A stretch of DNA of 53,716 nt from Azospirillum sp. (GTDB lineage Bacteria; Pseudomonadota; Alphaproteobacteria; Azospirillales; Azospirillaceae): positions 1-53,716 of the forward strand of contig JAIXPD010000093.1 in assembly GCA_027486405.1 (NCBI GenBank), written 5' to 3'. How positions within the stretch are numbered: the stretch's first letter is position 1; each line of letters starts with the position of its first letter. Of this stretch, positions 8,519 to 19,299 are shown one piece after another. Made by a program: the position numbers and the translations under genes. A model generated the notes under the pieces. The model was not told the origin of the DNA. It searched no databases and worked only from the letters and a program-made list of their open reading frames with translations.

Positions 8519-9814
8519 ATGAGCGCCAACAAGAGCTTTGGGTTTGAGACACGCGCCATTCACGCCGGGGCCGCACCCGATCCGGCGACCGGCGCGCGCC
8601 AGACGCCGATCTACCAGACCACCAGCTTTGTTTTTGACGACGTGGACGACGCCGCGTCGCTGTTCAACCTGCAAAAGGTCGGCTTCATCTATTCCCGCCT
8701 GACCAACCCGACGGTCGCGGTTCTGGAAGAACGGCTGGCCAATCTGGAAGGCGGGGCGGGGGCGACCGCCACCTCCTCCGGCCACGCCGCGCAATTGCTG
8801 GCGCTGTTCCCGCTGATGGCCCCGGGCGATCACGTGATCGCCTCGCAGAAGCTGTATGGCGGCACGATCAACCAGTTCGGGACCAGCTTCCCGCGCGCCT
8901 TCGGCTGGCAGCCGAGCTTCGTCAACACCGACGAGCCGGACAATGTCCGCGCCGCGATCACGGACAAGACCAAGGCCATCTTCGTCGAAAGCCTCGCCAA
9001 CCCCGGCGGCGTGGTGACGGATCTGGAGGCCATCGCCACCATCGCCAGCGACGCGGGCATCCCGCTGATCGTCGACAACACGCTGGCCACCCCCTACCTC
9101 ATCAACCCGATCCAGTGGGGGGCGACGCTGGTGGTGCACTCCACCACCAAATTCCTGTCGGGCAACGGCACGTCGGTCGGCGGCGTGGTGGTGGACAGCG
9201 GGACCTTTGACTGGTCGAAATCCGGCAAATACCCGGCCTTGAGCGAGCCGGACCCCGGCTATCACGGCCTGCGCTTTCACGAAACCTTCGGCCATCTGGC
9301 CTTCACCATCCACGGCCACGCCGTGGGCCTGCGCGATCTGGGGCCGAGCCAGTCGCCGCAGAACGCCTTCCTGACCCTGAACGGCATCGAAACCCTGCCG
9401 CTGCGCATGCAGCGCCACGTTGAAAACGCCCAGAAAGTGGCGGAGTTCCTGGAAAGCCACCCGGCGGTCGGCTGGGTCAGCTACGCCGGTCTGCCCTCCT
9501 CCAAGTATCACAGCCTCGCGCAGAAATACTTGTCCAAGGGGGCGGGCGCGGTGCTGACCTTCGGCGTCAAGGGCGGCTACAACGCGGGCGTGACGCTGGT
9601 GGAAAGCGTCGAGCTGTTCAGCCATCTCGCCAACATCGGTGACAGCCGCTCGCTCATCATCCACCCGTCGTCCACCACCCACCGGCAATTGTCGGCGGAA
9701 GGCCAGGCGACCGCCGGGGCCGGGCCGGACGTGATCCGCCTGTCCATCGGCCTGGAAAGCGTGGCCGACATCATCGCCGACCTCGATCAGGCGCTGAACA
9801 AGACGCTGGCGTAA
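8519..9814 (+). CDS. metY: O-acetylhomoserine sulfhydrylase (PLP-dependent)
   Basis: The 431-residue Cys/Met-metabolism PLP enzyme starts ETRAIHAGAAPDPATGA, a typical MetY opening. It contains YSRLTNPTV, the SSGHAAQL segment and the PLP-lysine motif STTKFLSGNG. It would make homocysteine from O-acetylhomoserine and sulfide in the cytoplasm; the MetY length and N-terminus distinguish it from shorter MetB and MetZ enzymes. GAGGGA lies just upstream of the ATG. The stop codon is inside a 12-bp perfect tandem duplication, so a second in-frame TAA follows four codons later. Confidence 0.96.
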   Translation: MSANKSFGFETRAIHAGAAPDPATGARQTPIYQTTSFVFDDVDDAASLFNLQKVGFIYSRLTNPTVAVLEERLANLEGGAGATATSSGHAAQLLALFPLMAPGDHVIASQKLYGGTINQFGTSFPRAFGWQPSFVNTDEPDNVRAAITDKTKAIFVESLANPGGVVTDLEAIATIASDAGIPLIVDNTLATPYLINPIQWGATLVVHSTTKFLSGNGTSVGGVVVDSGTFDWSKSGKYPALSEPDPGYHGLRFHETFGHLAFTIHGHAVGLRDLGPSQSPQNAFLTLNGIETLPLRMQRHVENAQKVAEFLESHPAVGWVSYAGLPSSKYHSLAQKYLSKGAGAVLTFGVKGGYNAGVTLVESVELFSHLANIGDSRSLIIHPSSTTHRQLSAEGQATAGAGPDVIRLSIGLESVADIIADLDQALNKTLA

Positions 9815-9828
9815 GCGCTGGCGTAAGC
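9805..9828 (+). repeat. 12-bp tandem duplication over the metY stop codon
   Basis: GCTGGCGTAAGC occurs twice head to tail (9805-9816 and 9817-9828). Each copy contains a TAA, and the two are in the same frame. The encoded protein is unaffected because the first copy keeps the original stop. Confidence 0.9.
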
Positions 9829-9848
9829 GGTCCGCGTGCGACACCGAA

Positions 9849-9883
9849 GGGGGGTGCCCATTTTTTGGGCGCTCCCTTTTTTT
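9849..9883 (+). terminator. Rho-independent terminator after metY
   Basis: GGGGGGTGCCCA and TGGGCGCTCCC pair, with wobbles, around a T-rich loop and are followed by seven T. This separates the metY operon from the urease operon. Confidence 0.75.
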
Positions 9884-10007
9884 GCTCCCAAAACACCCGA
9901 ATGCGTCATACGACGCACTTGGCGGGCTGCGGCAACGTGGCATAATCGGTTGAACGGACAGGGTGAAACACGGCCAACGATTCAGGGCCAACAAGGGCGA
10001 CAACTCC

Positions 10008-10310
10008 ATGAACCTGACAGGGCGCGAAAAGGACAAGCTGCTGGTCGCGATGGCGGCGATGGTCGCGCGGCGGCGGTTGGAACGGGGCGTCAAGCTGAAC
10101 CATCCCGAAGCGGTGGCGCTCATCACCGATTTCGTGGTGGAGGGCGCGCGCGATGGCCGCACGGTGGCCGAACTGATGCGCGACGGGGCGACGGTGTTGA
10201 CCCGCGATCAGGTGATGGAGGGCATCCCGGAGATGATCCACGACATCCAGGTGGAGGCGACCTTCCCGGATGGGACCAAGCTCGTCACCGTCCACCAGCC
10301 GATCCGCTGA
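10008..10310 (+). CDS. ureA: Urease subunit gamma
   Basis: At 100 residues the protein has the full UreA length and ends in VTVHQPIR, the standard C-terminus. The N-terminal LTGREKDKLLVAMAAMVARRR and the central NHPEAVALITDFVVEGARDG are hallmark segments. UreA packs with UreB and UreC into the cytoplasmic urease apoenzyme that hydrolyses urea to ammonia and carbamate. It opens the operon ureA-ureB-ureC-murI-ureE-ureF-ureG. A promoter is not obvious in the 120 bp after the metY terminator. Confidence 0.98.
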   Translation: MNLTGREKDKLLVAMAAMVARRRLERGVKLNHPEAVALITDFVVEGARDGRTVAELMRDGATVLTRDQVMEGIPEMIHDIQVEATFPDGTKLVTVHQPIR

Positions 10311-10323
10311 GAAGGGACCCGCG

Positions 10324-10629
10324 ATGAAACCCGGTGAGATCATTCCCGCCTCTGGCGAAATCGTGTTGAACGAGGGCCGCCCGACGGTGGAGTTGGACGT
10401 GTCCAACGCGGGCGACCGCCCGATCCAGGTCGGTTCCCATTATCACTTCTACGAAACCAACGCGGCGTTGACCTTTGATCGCGCGGCGGCGCGCGGCTTC
10501 CGGTTGGACATTCCGGCGGGCACGGCGGTGCGGTTCGAACCGGGGCAGACCCGGCGGGTGACGCTGGTCGCCTATGGCGGGGACCGGGTGGTCATCGGCT
10601 TCAACCACAAGGTCAACGGCGCCCTGTGA
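10324..10629 (+). CDS. ureB: Urease subunit beta
   Basis: The 101-residue UreB starts MKPGEIIPASGEIVLNEGR and contains the conserved VGSHYHFYETN segment and the closing GFNHKVNG. It is the structural beta subunit that bridges gamma and alpha chains. It is a separate polypeptide, as in most proteobacteria, not fused as in Helicobacter. It starts 13 bp after ureA and ends 30 bp before ureC. Confidence 0.98.
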   Translation: MKPGEIIPASGEIVLNEGRPTVELDVSNAGDRPIQVGSHYHFYETNAALTFDRAAARGFRLDIPAGTAVRFEPGQTRRVTLVAYGGDRVVIGFNHKVNGAL

Positions 10630-10659
10630 CGGGCCGGACAGCATAAGGGCGAACCCAGC

Positions 10660-12369
<1,710 letters not shown>

Positions 12370-12383
12370 GGATTCGTTTTCAT

Positions 12384-12422
12384 TCCCTCTCCCCCCGGGG
12401 GAGAGGGGTAGGGTGAAGGGGA
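12384..12422 (+). repeat. REP-like C-rich/G-rich palindrome
   Basis: CCCTCTCCCCC and GGGGGAGAGGG (12385-12407) form an 11-bp palindrome with a single-base centre, followed by TAGGGTGAAGGGG. This kind of intergenic palindrome recurs in many proteobacterial genomes. It sits inside the urease operon between ureC and murI and might attenuate transcription or stabilise the upstream mRNA. Confidence 0.55.
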
Positions 12423-12487
12423 TGCAGGGCGTGGCTTTTTCCGGCTGCGCCCACCCCCATCATCCGAACCGTTTCCCCAGGGGGACG

Positions 12488-13357
12488 GTGCAACACACAG
12501 GGTTTTCCGTCTTGATCGGTGTTTTTGATTCGGGGCATGGCGGGTTGACGGTGTTGCGGGCCTTGGTCGATTCAGCACCCACCCGCCCCTTTGTCTATCT
12601 CGGCGACCATGGGGCCGCCCCCTATGGCCCGCGCGACGAGGAGGACATCCACCGCCTGACCCTGCGGGGGATGGAGCATCTGTTTGACCAGGGGTGCCGT
12701 CTGGTTGTCATCGCCTGCAACACCGCCGCCGCCGTGTCGCTGCGCCGGTTGCAACAGGAATGGCTGCCAACGGCCTATCCCGGCCGCAACGTGCTGGGCG
12801 TGCTGGTCCCGATGGTGGAGGCGATCACGCGGGTTCCCTGGATGATCGACACCGTGCCGCCCGATCATCTGGCCGAACCGCGCACCGTCGGCGTCTTCGC
12901 CACGCTGGCGACGGTCAATTCCGGCTCCTTCCCGCGCGAGATCGGCAAGCGCGCGCCGTCGGTGCGGGTGGTGCAGCAGGCGTGCCCCGATCTGGTCCCG
13001 CTGATCGAACGCGGCGCGCCGGACTCGGAACTGGCCCCCGCCGTCGCCGGGTATGTCGCCGCGTTGATCGACCGGTTGGATGGCCAGCCGCTCGACACCG
13101 TGGTCCTGGGTTGCACCCATTACCCGCTGGTGGCGCATCTGTTCAGCGCGGCGCTGCCACCCGGCGTGGACATCCTGTCGCAACCGCTGCTCAGCGCCCG
13201 CTCGCTGGAACAATATCTGGACCGTCACCCCGAATACCGCCCGGAGCCGGGCGAAACCGGCCTGCGATTCTTCACCACCGGATCCGCGCCGCTGGTCAGC
13301 GAGTTGGCCGGGCGCTTTTTCGGTCATCCGACCCCTTTTGAACGGCTGTCCCCATGA
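12488..13357 (+). CDS. murI: Glutamate racemase
   Basis: The product has about 289 residues and shows both catalytic cysteines of the Asp/Glu racemase family, in VIACNTAAA and VLGCTHYPL. It also has the N-terminal FDSGHGGLTVLRAL and the LGDHGAAPYGPR loop. MurI supplies D-glutamate for peptidoglycan. It overlaps ureE by four bases (ATGA) and lies inside the urease operon, an unusual place. The start is uncertain: GTG 12488 follows a G-rich stretch, TTG 12512 would give LIGVFDSG directly, and the frame is open to 12413. A racemase with another substrate is possible. Confidence 0.9.
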   Translation: MQHTGFSVLIGVFDSGHGGLTVLRALVDSAPTRPFVYLGDHGAAPYGPRDEEDIHRLTLRGMEHLFDQGCRLVVIACNTAAAVSLRRLQQEWLPTAYPGRNVLGVLVPMVEAITRVPWMIDTVPPDHLAEPRTVGVFATLATVNSGSFPREIGKRAPSVRVVQQACPDLVPLIERGAPDSELAPAVAGYVAALIDRLDGQPLDTVVLGCTHYPLVAHLFSAALPPGVDILSQPLLSARSLEQYLDRHPEYRPEPGETGLRFFTTGSAPLVSELAGRFFGHPTPFERLSP

Positions 13358-13965
13358 CCACCGATTCCACCCGCCGCGCCCTGCGCGCCCACACGCGCGG
13401 CCATTGGCCGATGCTGCGGGCCACCGGCACCGTGACCCTGGCGTTCGATGACCGGCATCGCCGCCGCATGGCGATGACCGACGATTCGGGTGCCGCCTTC
13501 CTGCTGGACCTGCCGCGCGCGGTGGCGTTGGACGACGGCGACGGGCTGGAAATGAGCGACGGCGGTTGGCTGCGCGTCGTCGCCGCGCCGGAGGAGTTGA
13601 TGGAGGTCCGGGTTCCCGGCCCGGCGGAGGGGTTCGCCCGCATCGCCTGGCATCTGGGCAACCGGCACCTGCCGGTGCAGATCATCGGCGACACCATCCG
13701 CCTGCGCCGCGACCATGTGATCGAGGCCATGCTGAAGGGGTTGGGGGCGGAGGTGCGCGACGCGCTGTTGCCCTTCATGCCCGAAGGCGGGGCCTATGGC
13801 GGCGGGCATGCCCACAGCCACGATCACAGCCAGGATCACAGCCACGGGCATGATGACCATCATCACGATCATGGCCATTCCCACGATCATGGCCATTCCC
13901 ACGATCACGGGCATTCCCACGAGCACACGCACGGGCACACGCACGGGCATGGGCATGAGCGCTGA
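13354..13965 (+). CDS. ureE: Urease accessory protein UreE with histidine-rich tail
   Basis: This 203-residue nickel metallochaperone has an N-terminal peptide-binding domain, the central metal-binding domain with WHLGNRHLPVQI and RRDHVIEAMLKGLGA, and a long C-terminal tail. The last 55 or so residues contain 25 histidines, including three DHGHSH repeats, which should bind several nickel ions. UreE delivers nickel to the UreF-UreG-urease complex. The tail is encoded by an 18-bp tandem repeat. It overlaps murI upstream and ureF downstream. Confidence 0.97.
   Translation: MTTDSTRRALRAHTRGHWPMLRATGTVTLAFDDRHRRRMAMTDDSGAAFLLDLPRAVALDDGDGLEMSDGGWLRVVAAPEELMEVRVPGPAEGFARIAWHLGNRHLPVQIIGDTIRLRRDHVIEAMLKGLGAEVRDALLPFMPEGGAYGGGHAHSHDHSQDHSHGHDDHHHDHGHSHDHGHSHDHGHSHEHTHGHTHGHGHER
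13866..13919 (+). repeat. 18-bp in-frame tandem repeat in the ureE tail
   Basis: Three near-identical 18-bp units, built from GATCATGGCCATTCCCAC, each encode DHGHSH. The third unit differs at two synonymous positions. The length is a multiple of three, so copy-number change would alter only the number of histidine repeats. Confidence 0.8.
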
Positions 13966-14691
13966 CGCGTCGCCGCCGCTCGCCGGGGATGGGGCGGTGA
14001 ACGCGCTGTCCAGCCACGCGATGACGCGGCTGCTGGCGTGGCTGTCGCCATCCTTTCCGGTCGGGGGGTTCTCCTACAGCCATGGGGTGGAGGCGGCGGT
14101 GGATCGCGGGCTGGTCCGCGACCGGGCGACGCTGACCCGATGGCTCGACGGAGTGGTCCGCCACGGGGCCGGGCGCACCGACGGGATGCTGTTTCTGGCG
14201 GTGCATCGCGCCGTGTTGGCGGGGGACGAGGCGGGATTCGCCTGGGCGGTGGAACGGGCCGACGCGATGCGGGCCAGCAGCGAAACCGCGCTGGAATCGC
14301 GGGCGCAGGGGACCGCCTTTCTGCTGGCGATCCGCGCCGCCTGGCCGCTGGACGGGTTGGACCGTTGGGACGCCGTGTTGCGCACGACGCAGCGCCCGCC
14401 CGCCTACGCCGTCGCGGTGGCGCTGGTGTCCGCCCTGATCGGCGTGGCGGAGGGACCGGCCCTGACCGCCTATCTCCACGCCTTTGCCGCCAATCTGGTG
14501 TCCGCCGGAGTGCGGTTGGTCCCGTTGGGGCAGACCGACGGGCAACGCGCGCTCGCCGCACTCGATCCCATAACCCACGCGGCGGCGGCGGCCTTGCTGG
14601 TCACACCGTTGGAGGATCTTGGCGGCCGGGCCATGGCCGTCGATTGGACCTCCATGATTCACGAAACCCAATACACGAGGCTGTTCCGCTC

Positions 14692-14695
<4 letters not shown>
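13955..14695 (+). CDS. ureF: Urease accessory protein UreF
   Basis: The 246-residue protein has the UreF core LLAWLSPSFPVGGFSYSHGVE, the RASSETALESRAQGTAFL helix region and the typical C-terminal HETQYTRLFRS. UreF acts with UreD/UreH and UreG in nickel insertion, gating UreG GTP hydrolysis. ATG 13955 overlaps the end of ureE by 11 bases; ATG 13949 and a downstream ATG (MTRLLAW) are in frame. The stop overlaps ureG (ATGA). Confidence 0.95.
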
Positions 14696-15348
<653 letters not shown>

Positions 15349-15686
15349 TCGGCCCGGATTGCTCCGTTTGCGACAGCAGGGCGGGCGGCTCGCAAGGGTT
15401 GCCCGCCCTGGTGTTGGAAATGACCGTCGATGGTTTTGATTTGGATCAATGAAAACACTCAAGTATCCATGTTTCAACTGTACAGTTTGACGTCTAATAT
15501 TCTCAATGAAGGCAAAGAATAAGACGGTTTTGTTTCGATACGAACAAGTTGATCCTGGGTTTTTCTTGGTTTATGGTGCAACGCACAAAGGGGATCGACG
15601 CGACTTTCAGGCTGCGGCATCACCGGCCTTGAAAGGAAACCGCCTTCGGTGTCCTGACCCGTCACCCTGACCATCAGGATCCTGCC
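15349..15686. other. Intergenic region between ureG and fabI
   Basis: No gene is seen here. A GC hairpin (AGGGCGGGC 15378-15386 with GCCCGCCCT 15401-15409) follows ureG and may end the urease transcript, though no T-run follows. The rest is A+T-richer and holds a perfect 12-bp palindrome. This region presumably contains the fabI promoter, but I cannot place -35 and -10 boxes with confidence. Confidence 0.5.
15476..15487. promoter_or_regulatory. Perfect palindrome AACTGTACAGTT, possible operator
   Basis: AACTGTACAGTT is a perfect 12-bp palindrome in the A+T-rich stretch about 200 bp upstream of fabI, followed directly by TTGACG and TAATAT-like sequences. The arrangement suits a regulator binding site near a promoter. 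The regulator is unknown. Confidence 0.3.
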
Positions 15687-16472
15687 ATGACCACGATCAT
15701 TCCGTCCGTCGCCACGCTGGAAGGCAAGAAGGGCCTCATCCTCGGCATCGCCAACGACCAATCCATCGCCTGGGGCTGCGCGCGCGCCTTCCGCGCGATG
15801 GGGGCCGAACTGGCGGTCAGCTATCTCAACGAAAAGGCCAAGAAGTTCGTCGAACCGCTGGCCCAGCAGCTGGAAGCCGAGATTTTCGAACCGGTGGATG
15901 TGACCAGCGAGGGGCAGCTTGAGGCCATCTTCGACAAGATCGGCGAAAAATGGGGCCGTCTCGATTTCGCCCTGCACAGCATTGCCTTTGCCCCCAAAGA
16001 GGATCTGCACGGCCGCGTCGTCGATTGCTCGCGCGAGGGGTTCCAGCAGGCGATGGATGTGTCCTGCCACTCCTTCATCCGCATGGCCAAATACGCCGAG
16101 CCGCTGATGACGAATGGCGGTTCGCTCTTCACCATGTCCTATTTCGGCGCAAACCGCGTCATCGACAATTACGGCGTGATGGGGCCGGTCAAGGCGGCGC
16201 TGGAAGCCAGCGTGCGGTATCTGGCCGCTGAACTGGGGCCGAAGGGCATCCGCGTCCACGCCATCTCGCCCGGCCCGATCAAGACCCGCGCGGCCTCGGG
16301 CATCGCCCATTTCGACGAGCTGATGGACAAGGCGGCCGAACGCACCCCCGAACACCGTCTGGTGACGATCGAGGAGGTCGGTTACACCACCGCGTTCCTC
16401 GCCACCGATGGTGCCAAGGGCATCGCCGGCGACACGACCTACGTCGATTGCGGCTATTCCATCATCGGCTGA
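15687..16472 (+). CDS. fabI: Enoyl-[acyl-carrier-protein] reductase (NADH)
   Basis: This 261-residue SDR-superfamily enzyme starts with the divergent cofactor motif LILGIANDQSIAWGCARAF typical of FabI. It carries the catalytic Tyr...Lys pair in NYGVMGPVKAALEASVRYLA and the ISPGPIKTRAASGI substrate loop. It performs the last reduction of each fatty-acid elongation cycle. The stop codon lies in a 20-bp tandem duplication and a strong terminator follows, so it is probably monocistronic. Confidence 0.97.
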   Translation: MTTIIPSVATLEGKKGLILGIANDQSIAWGCARAFRAMGAELAVSYLNEKAKKFVEPLAQQLEAEIFEPVDVTSEGQLEAIFDKIGEKWGRLDFALHSIAFAPKEDLHGRVVDCSREGFQQAMDVSCHSFIRMAKYAEPLMTNGGSLFTMSYFGANRVIDNYGVMGPVKAALEASVRYLAAELGPKGIRVHAISPGPIKTRAASGIAHFDELMDKAAERTPEHRLVTIEEVGYTTAFLATDGAKGIAGDTTYVDCGYSIIG

Positions 16473-16502
16473 TCCGCCGGGGCATCGGCTGATCCGCCGG
16501 GG
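16463..16502 (+). repeat. 20-bp tandem duplication over the fabI stop codon
   Basis: A 20-bp unit beginning CATCGGCTGATCC is present twice without mismatch (16463-16482 and 16483-16502). The first copy contains the fabI TGA; the second TGA is in another frame. Confidence 0.9.
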
Positions 16503-16511
16503 GAAGAACCG

Positions 16512-16548
16512 AAAAAGGGCGGGTGCGGCGAACGCACCCGCCCTTTTT
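16512..16548 (+). terminator. Rho-independent terminator after fabI
   Basis: AAAAAGGGCGGGTGCG and CGCACCCGCCCTTTTT form a perfect 16-bp stem around GCGAA. The A/T ends would allow function in both directions. Confidence 0.92.
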
Positions 16549-16713
16549 GCGTTCGCACCGGCCGATGCATCGTTTGGGTGCGTCAAATTGCCGTGTGACG
16601 CCGCGCTCGGTATGGCATGGCCGGAATTCCCATCATAATCCCCCTCAGGCATGGAGCCGGAAACCGCCCCCGTCCGGTTCGGGCGGTCTGGCAAGGGAGG
16701 AGGCCGGGGAGGC

Positions 16714-17124
16714 ATGGGCGTCATCACATGGCGACGGCAGTTGAGCGTCGGTCAGCCAGCCATCGACGACGATCACAAGCACCTGATCGGGTATCTCAAC
16801 GAACTGGACGCGGCCTTGACCGGCGAGCGGTTCCAACCGGTCCGCGTTGCCCGCATCCTGGTGAAGCTGCTGGAATACACCAAGGAGCATTTCGCCCGTG
16901 AAGAGCGGATCATGCAAAAAGTGCATTATCCGAAATACGAGGAGCATGTGCACCAGCACCGCGAGGCCGTGCGGCTGGTCAGCGAGCTGTCGAACCGCTT
17001 TTCCTCCGACCCCACGCATGAGAACGCCGAAAAGCTCTACAAATTCACCGCCGATTGGCTGGTGCGCCACATCATCCTGCAAGACACGCAGTTGACGCCC
17101 TACGTGCGCGGCGTCTGGGGGTGA
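16714..17124 (+). CDS. Bacteriohemerythrin
   Basis: The 136-residue single-domain hemerythrin keeps the di-iron ligand pattern: His-21 in DDDHKHL, His-59 and Glu-63 in EHFAREERIM, His-78 and His-82 in EEHVHQH, then RHIILQD with a His and Asp. The fold binds O2 or related small molecules, and in bacteria it is used for oxygen delivery or sensing. ATG 16714 follows GGAGGAGG; the frame opens earlier at 16651 but that leader is low-complexity. No signal peptide is seen, so it is cytoplasmic. Confidence 0.95.
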   Translation: MGVITWRRQLSVGQPAIDDDHKHLIGYLNELDAALTGERFQPVRVARILVKLLEYTKEHFAREERIMQKVHYPKYEEHVHQHREAVRLVSELSNRFSSDPTHENAEKLYKFTADWLVRHIILQDTQLTPYVRGVWG

Positions 17125-17194
17125 GCGCAAGCGACCCCACCCCCGGCGCGGCGCGCGGGGGCAGGGCAGGGGGAACAATGATCAGGGGTGACGA

Positions 17195-18112
17195 TCAAGC
17201 CGCCGTGAAACGGTCCTGGAACTGGTCGATGCGATAGCCCTGGGCGTACAGCAGCGCGGTCAGGTCGCCGTGATCGACCCGCGCGCGGGCCTCCGCCGCG
17301 ACCGACGGCTTGGCGTGATAGGCCACGCCCAACCCGGCGGCCAGCAGCATCGGCAGATCGTTGGCACCATCGCCCACCGCCATCGTTTCGGCCATCGGCA
17401 CCCGGTGTTCGCCGGCGTAGGCGATCAGCGCCTCCAGCTTGCTGTTTTTGTCGAGGATCGGTTCCTCGACCCGGCCGGTCATCACGCCGTCAACGATCTC
17501 CAGCCCGTTGCCGCGATCCTCGTTGAAGCCGACCCAATCGCGCACCTTGGCGGTGAAGCAGCGGAAACCGCCCGACACCAGCACGCAGGTGGCCCCGTTG
17601 GCCCGCATCGTCGCGATCAGTTGGGCGGCCCCCGGCATCAGGGTGGCGCGCTGCCACACCTCGTCAATGACCGTTTCCTTCAGCCCCTTCAACAGGGCGA
17701 CGCGTTCGCGCACCGCTTCCTTGAAATCCAGCTCGCCGTTCATGGCGCGGGCGGTGATGTCGGCGATGTGGTCCTTCAGCCCGACACAGTCGCCCAGTTC
17801 GTCCAGCATCTCCTGTTCGATGATCGTCGATTCCATGTCGGCGATCAGCAGGCGCTTGCGCCGGGTGGCCGCCGCTTGGGCGAACACGTCCAGCGTCCCC
17901 CCGCCCAACGTTGCCAGCGCCTTGCGGATCGCCGCCTCCGCCTGTTCGGGCGCAAGGTTGCCAAAGGGCAGGTCGCAGGCGGTTCCGGGGGCCAGCCAAT
18001 CGGGCGCGCCCGCGTCGGCCCCCAACGCCACCAGCGCCGCGCGGGCGGACAGAACGGCGCTTTCGTCAAGCGTGACGGAACGGGGGACGATCAGCGTGGC
18101 AACGGCGTTCAT
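17195..18112 (-). CDS. serB: Phosphoserine phosphatase
   Basis: The 305-residue HAD phosphatase has an N-terminal regulatory-like segment (about 1-85) and the nucleophile motif IADMESTIIEQE at residues 90-101, with Asp-92. Glu-94 occupies the second acidic position. Further motifs are LVSGGFRCFT and the metal-binding GDGANDLPML. It catalyses the last step of serine synthesis from 3-phosphoserine. It converges with the hemerythrin gene and sits about 100 bp downstream of the LysR gene on the same strand. Confidence 0.95.
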   Translation of the reverse strand: MNAVATLIVPRSVTLDESAVLSARAALVALGADAGAPDWLAPGTACDLPFGNLAPEQAEAAIRKALATLGGGTLDVFAQAAATRRKRLLIADMESTIIEQEMLDELGDCVGLKDHIADITARAMNGELDFKEAVRERVALLKGLKETVIDEVWQRATLMPGAAQLIATMRANGATCVLVSGGFRCFTAKVRDWVGFNEDRGNGLEIVDGVMTGRVEEPILDKNSKLEALIAYAGEHRVPMAETMAVGDGANDLPMLLAAGLGVAYHAKPSVAAEARARVDHGDLTALLYAQGYRIDQFQDRFTAA

Positions 18113-18219
18113 GGCGGGTGTCCCGGCAAGGGGGAGGGAGCAAAAGCGGTGATTTTCGCCGCTGCCTACCACAGGCTTGCGGTCGGGTCCAACGAAGCTT
18201 CTGGGACAGGCGCGCGGCG

Positions 18220-19146
18220 TCAGCCCGCCCGATCCTCCGCCGTGTCCTCCATCCCCATCTGCGGCGTGCGGATCAGCCGATCGACCAGCGCCCGGACGAT
18301 GCCGGATCGGTAGCGGGCCGAGGGGAACACCGCGTGGATGCCGCCTTCGGGCAGGCTCCAATCGGGCAACAGGTGGCGCAGCCGTCCGGCGCGGATGTCG
18401 GCCATCACCAGATAATCCGGGATCACCGCCACCCCCGCCCCGGCCAGCACGCAGGCCCGCACCGCCGGGGTGGCGTTGACGGTGACGGCGGCGCCGGCTT
18501 CGATGGTGGCGTGGTCGCCGCTGGGGTGGCCGAAGGTCCAGCGCAGGGGCGTGCGCAAGGTGGATTGCGCGATCCAGGGCAGGGCGACCAGATCGCCGGG
18601 ATGGCGCAGGTCCAGGCCATCGACCAGCGCCGGAACGCCGACCGGGATTTGCCGAAAACCGCCGATGCGCCGGGCCTGATGGCTGCTGTCGGTCAACCAG
18701 CCGACGCGGATCGCCAGATCGAGCTTTTCCGCCACCAGATCCAGGCTGCGGTCGGTCAGCACAAGGTCGGCGTGGCAACCGGGGTAACGCTGGCACAAGG
18801 CCGCCGCCGCCGGGGCCAGGATGGCGGTTCCGTAATCGAACGGGGCCGTCACCCGCACCGTGCCGGTGGGCGTGTCGGTGGTTTCCGTCAGCCGGACGAC
18901 CGCCTCCTCCGCTTGGGCGAGGATGGCGGTGCAGGCGCGGTGAAAGGCGGCCCCGGCCTCCGTCGGGGTCAGGCGGCGGGTGGTGCGGATCAGCAGGGTG
19001 GCCTGCACCTCCTGTTCCAGCCGGGCGACATGCTGGCTGACCACCGCCTTGGTCACGCCCAACCGCTCCGCCGCCGCTGTGAAGGAGCCGGTGTCCACCA
19101 CCGCCACGAAATGGGCGATGCGGTTCAAATTCAGGCTGGGACTCAT
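18220..19146 (-). CDS. LysR-family transcriptional regulator
   Basis: The 308-residue protein has an N-terminal winged HTH (HFVAVVDTGSFTAAAERLGVTKAVVSQHVARLE) and a LysR substrate-binding domain from about residue 90. It is divergent from the DsbA-like gene, and a dyad operator lies between them, so it probably controls that gene, the MBL-fold gene and itself. An in-frame GTG at 19149 directly precedes the chosen ATG. The inducer is unknown. Confidence 0.93.
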   Translation of the reverse strand: MSPSLNLNRIAHFVAVVDTGSFTAAAERLGVTKAVVSQHVARLEQEVQATLLIRTTRRLTPTEAGAAFHRACTAILAQAEEAVVRLTETTDTPTGTVRVTAPFDYGTAILAPAAAALCQRYPGCHADLVLTDRSLDLVAEKLDLAIRVGWLTDSSHQARRIGGFRQIPVGVPALVDGLDLRHPGDLVALPWIAQSTLRTPLRWTFGHPSGDHATIEAGAAVTVNATPAVRACVLAGAGVAVIPDYLVMADIRAGRLRHLLPDWSLPEGGIHAVFPSARYRSGIVRALVDRLIRTPQMGMEDTAEDRAG

Positions 19147-19186
19147 CACCGCTCCGGCGCTGGTGGGGGGTGTTGGAATTGTATGG

Positions 19187-19209
19187 TTTTGACAGACAGT
19201 GTGTCAAAA
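19187..19209. promoter_or_regulatory. Inverted-repeat operator between LysR and DsbA-like genes
   Basis: TTTTGACA (19187-19194) and TGTCAAAA (19202-19209) are perfect 8-bp inverted arms separated by 7 bp. They form an interrupted dyad of the size bound by LysR-type regulators, located 41 bp from the LysR start. TTGACA could also serve as a -35 box for the rightward operon. Confidence 0.65.
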
Positions 19210-19299
19210 ATTGGGTGTCTTATCCAAACGATCCCGTTGAGGCACAGTGCGGTGATCACGATCCACCCATCCTTCGATCTTCGGGGCGTTTGACCGGCC

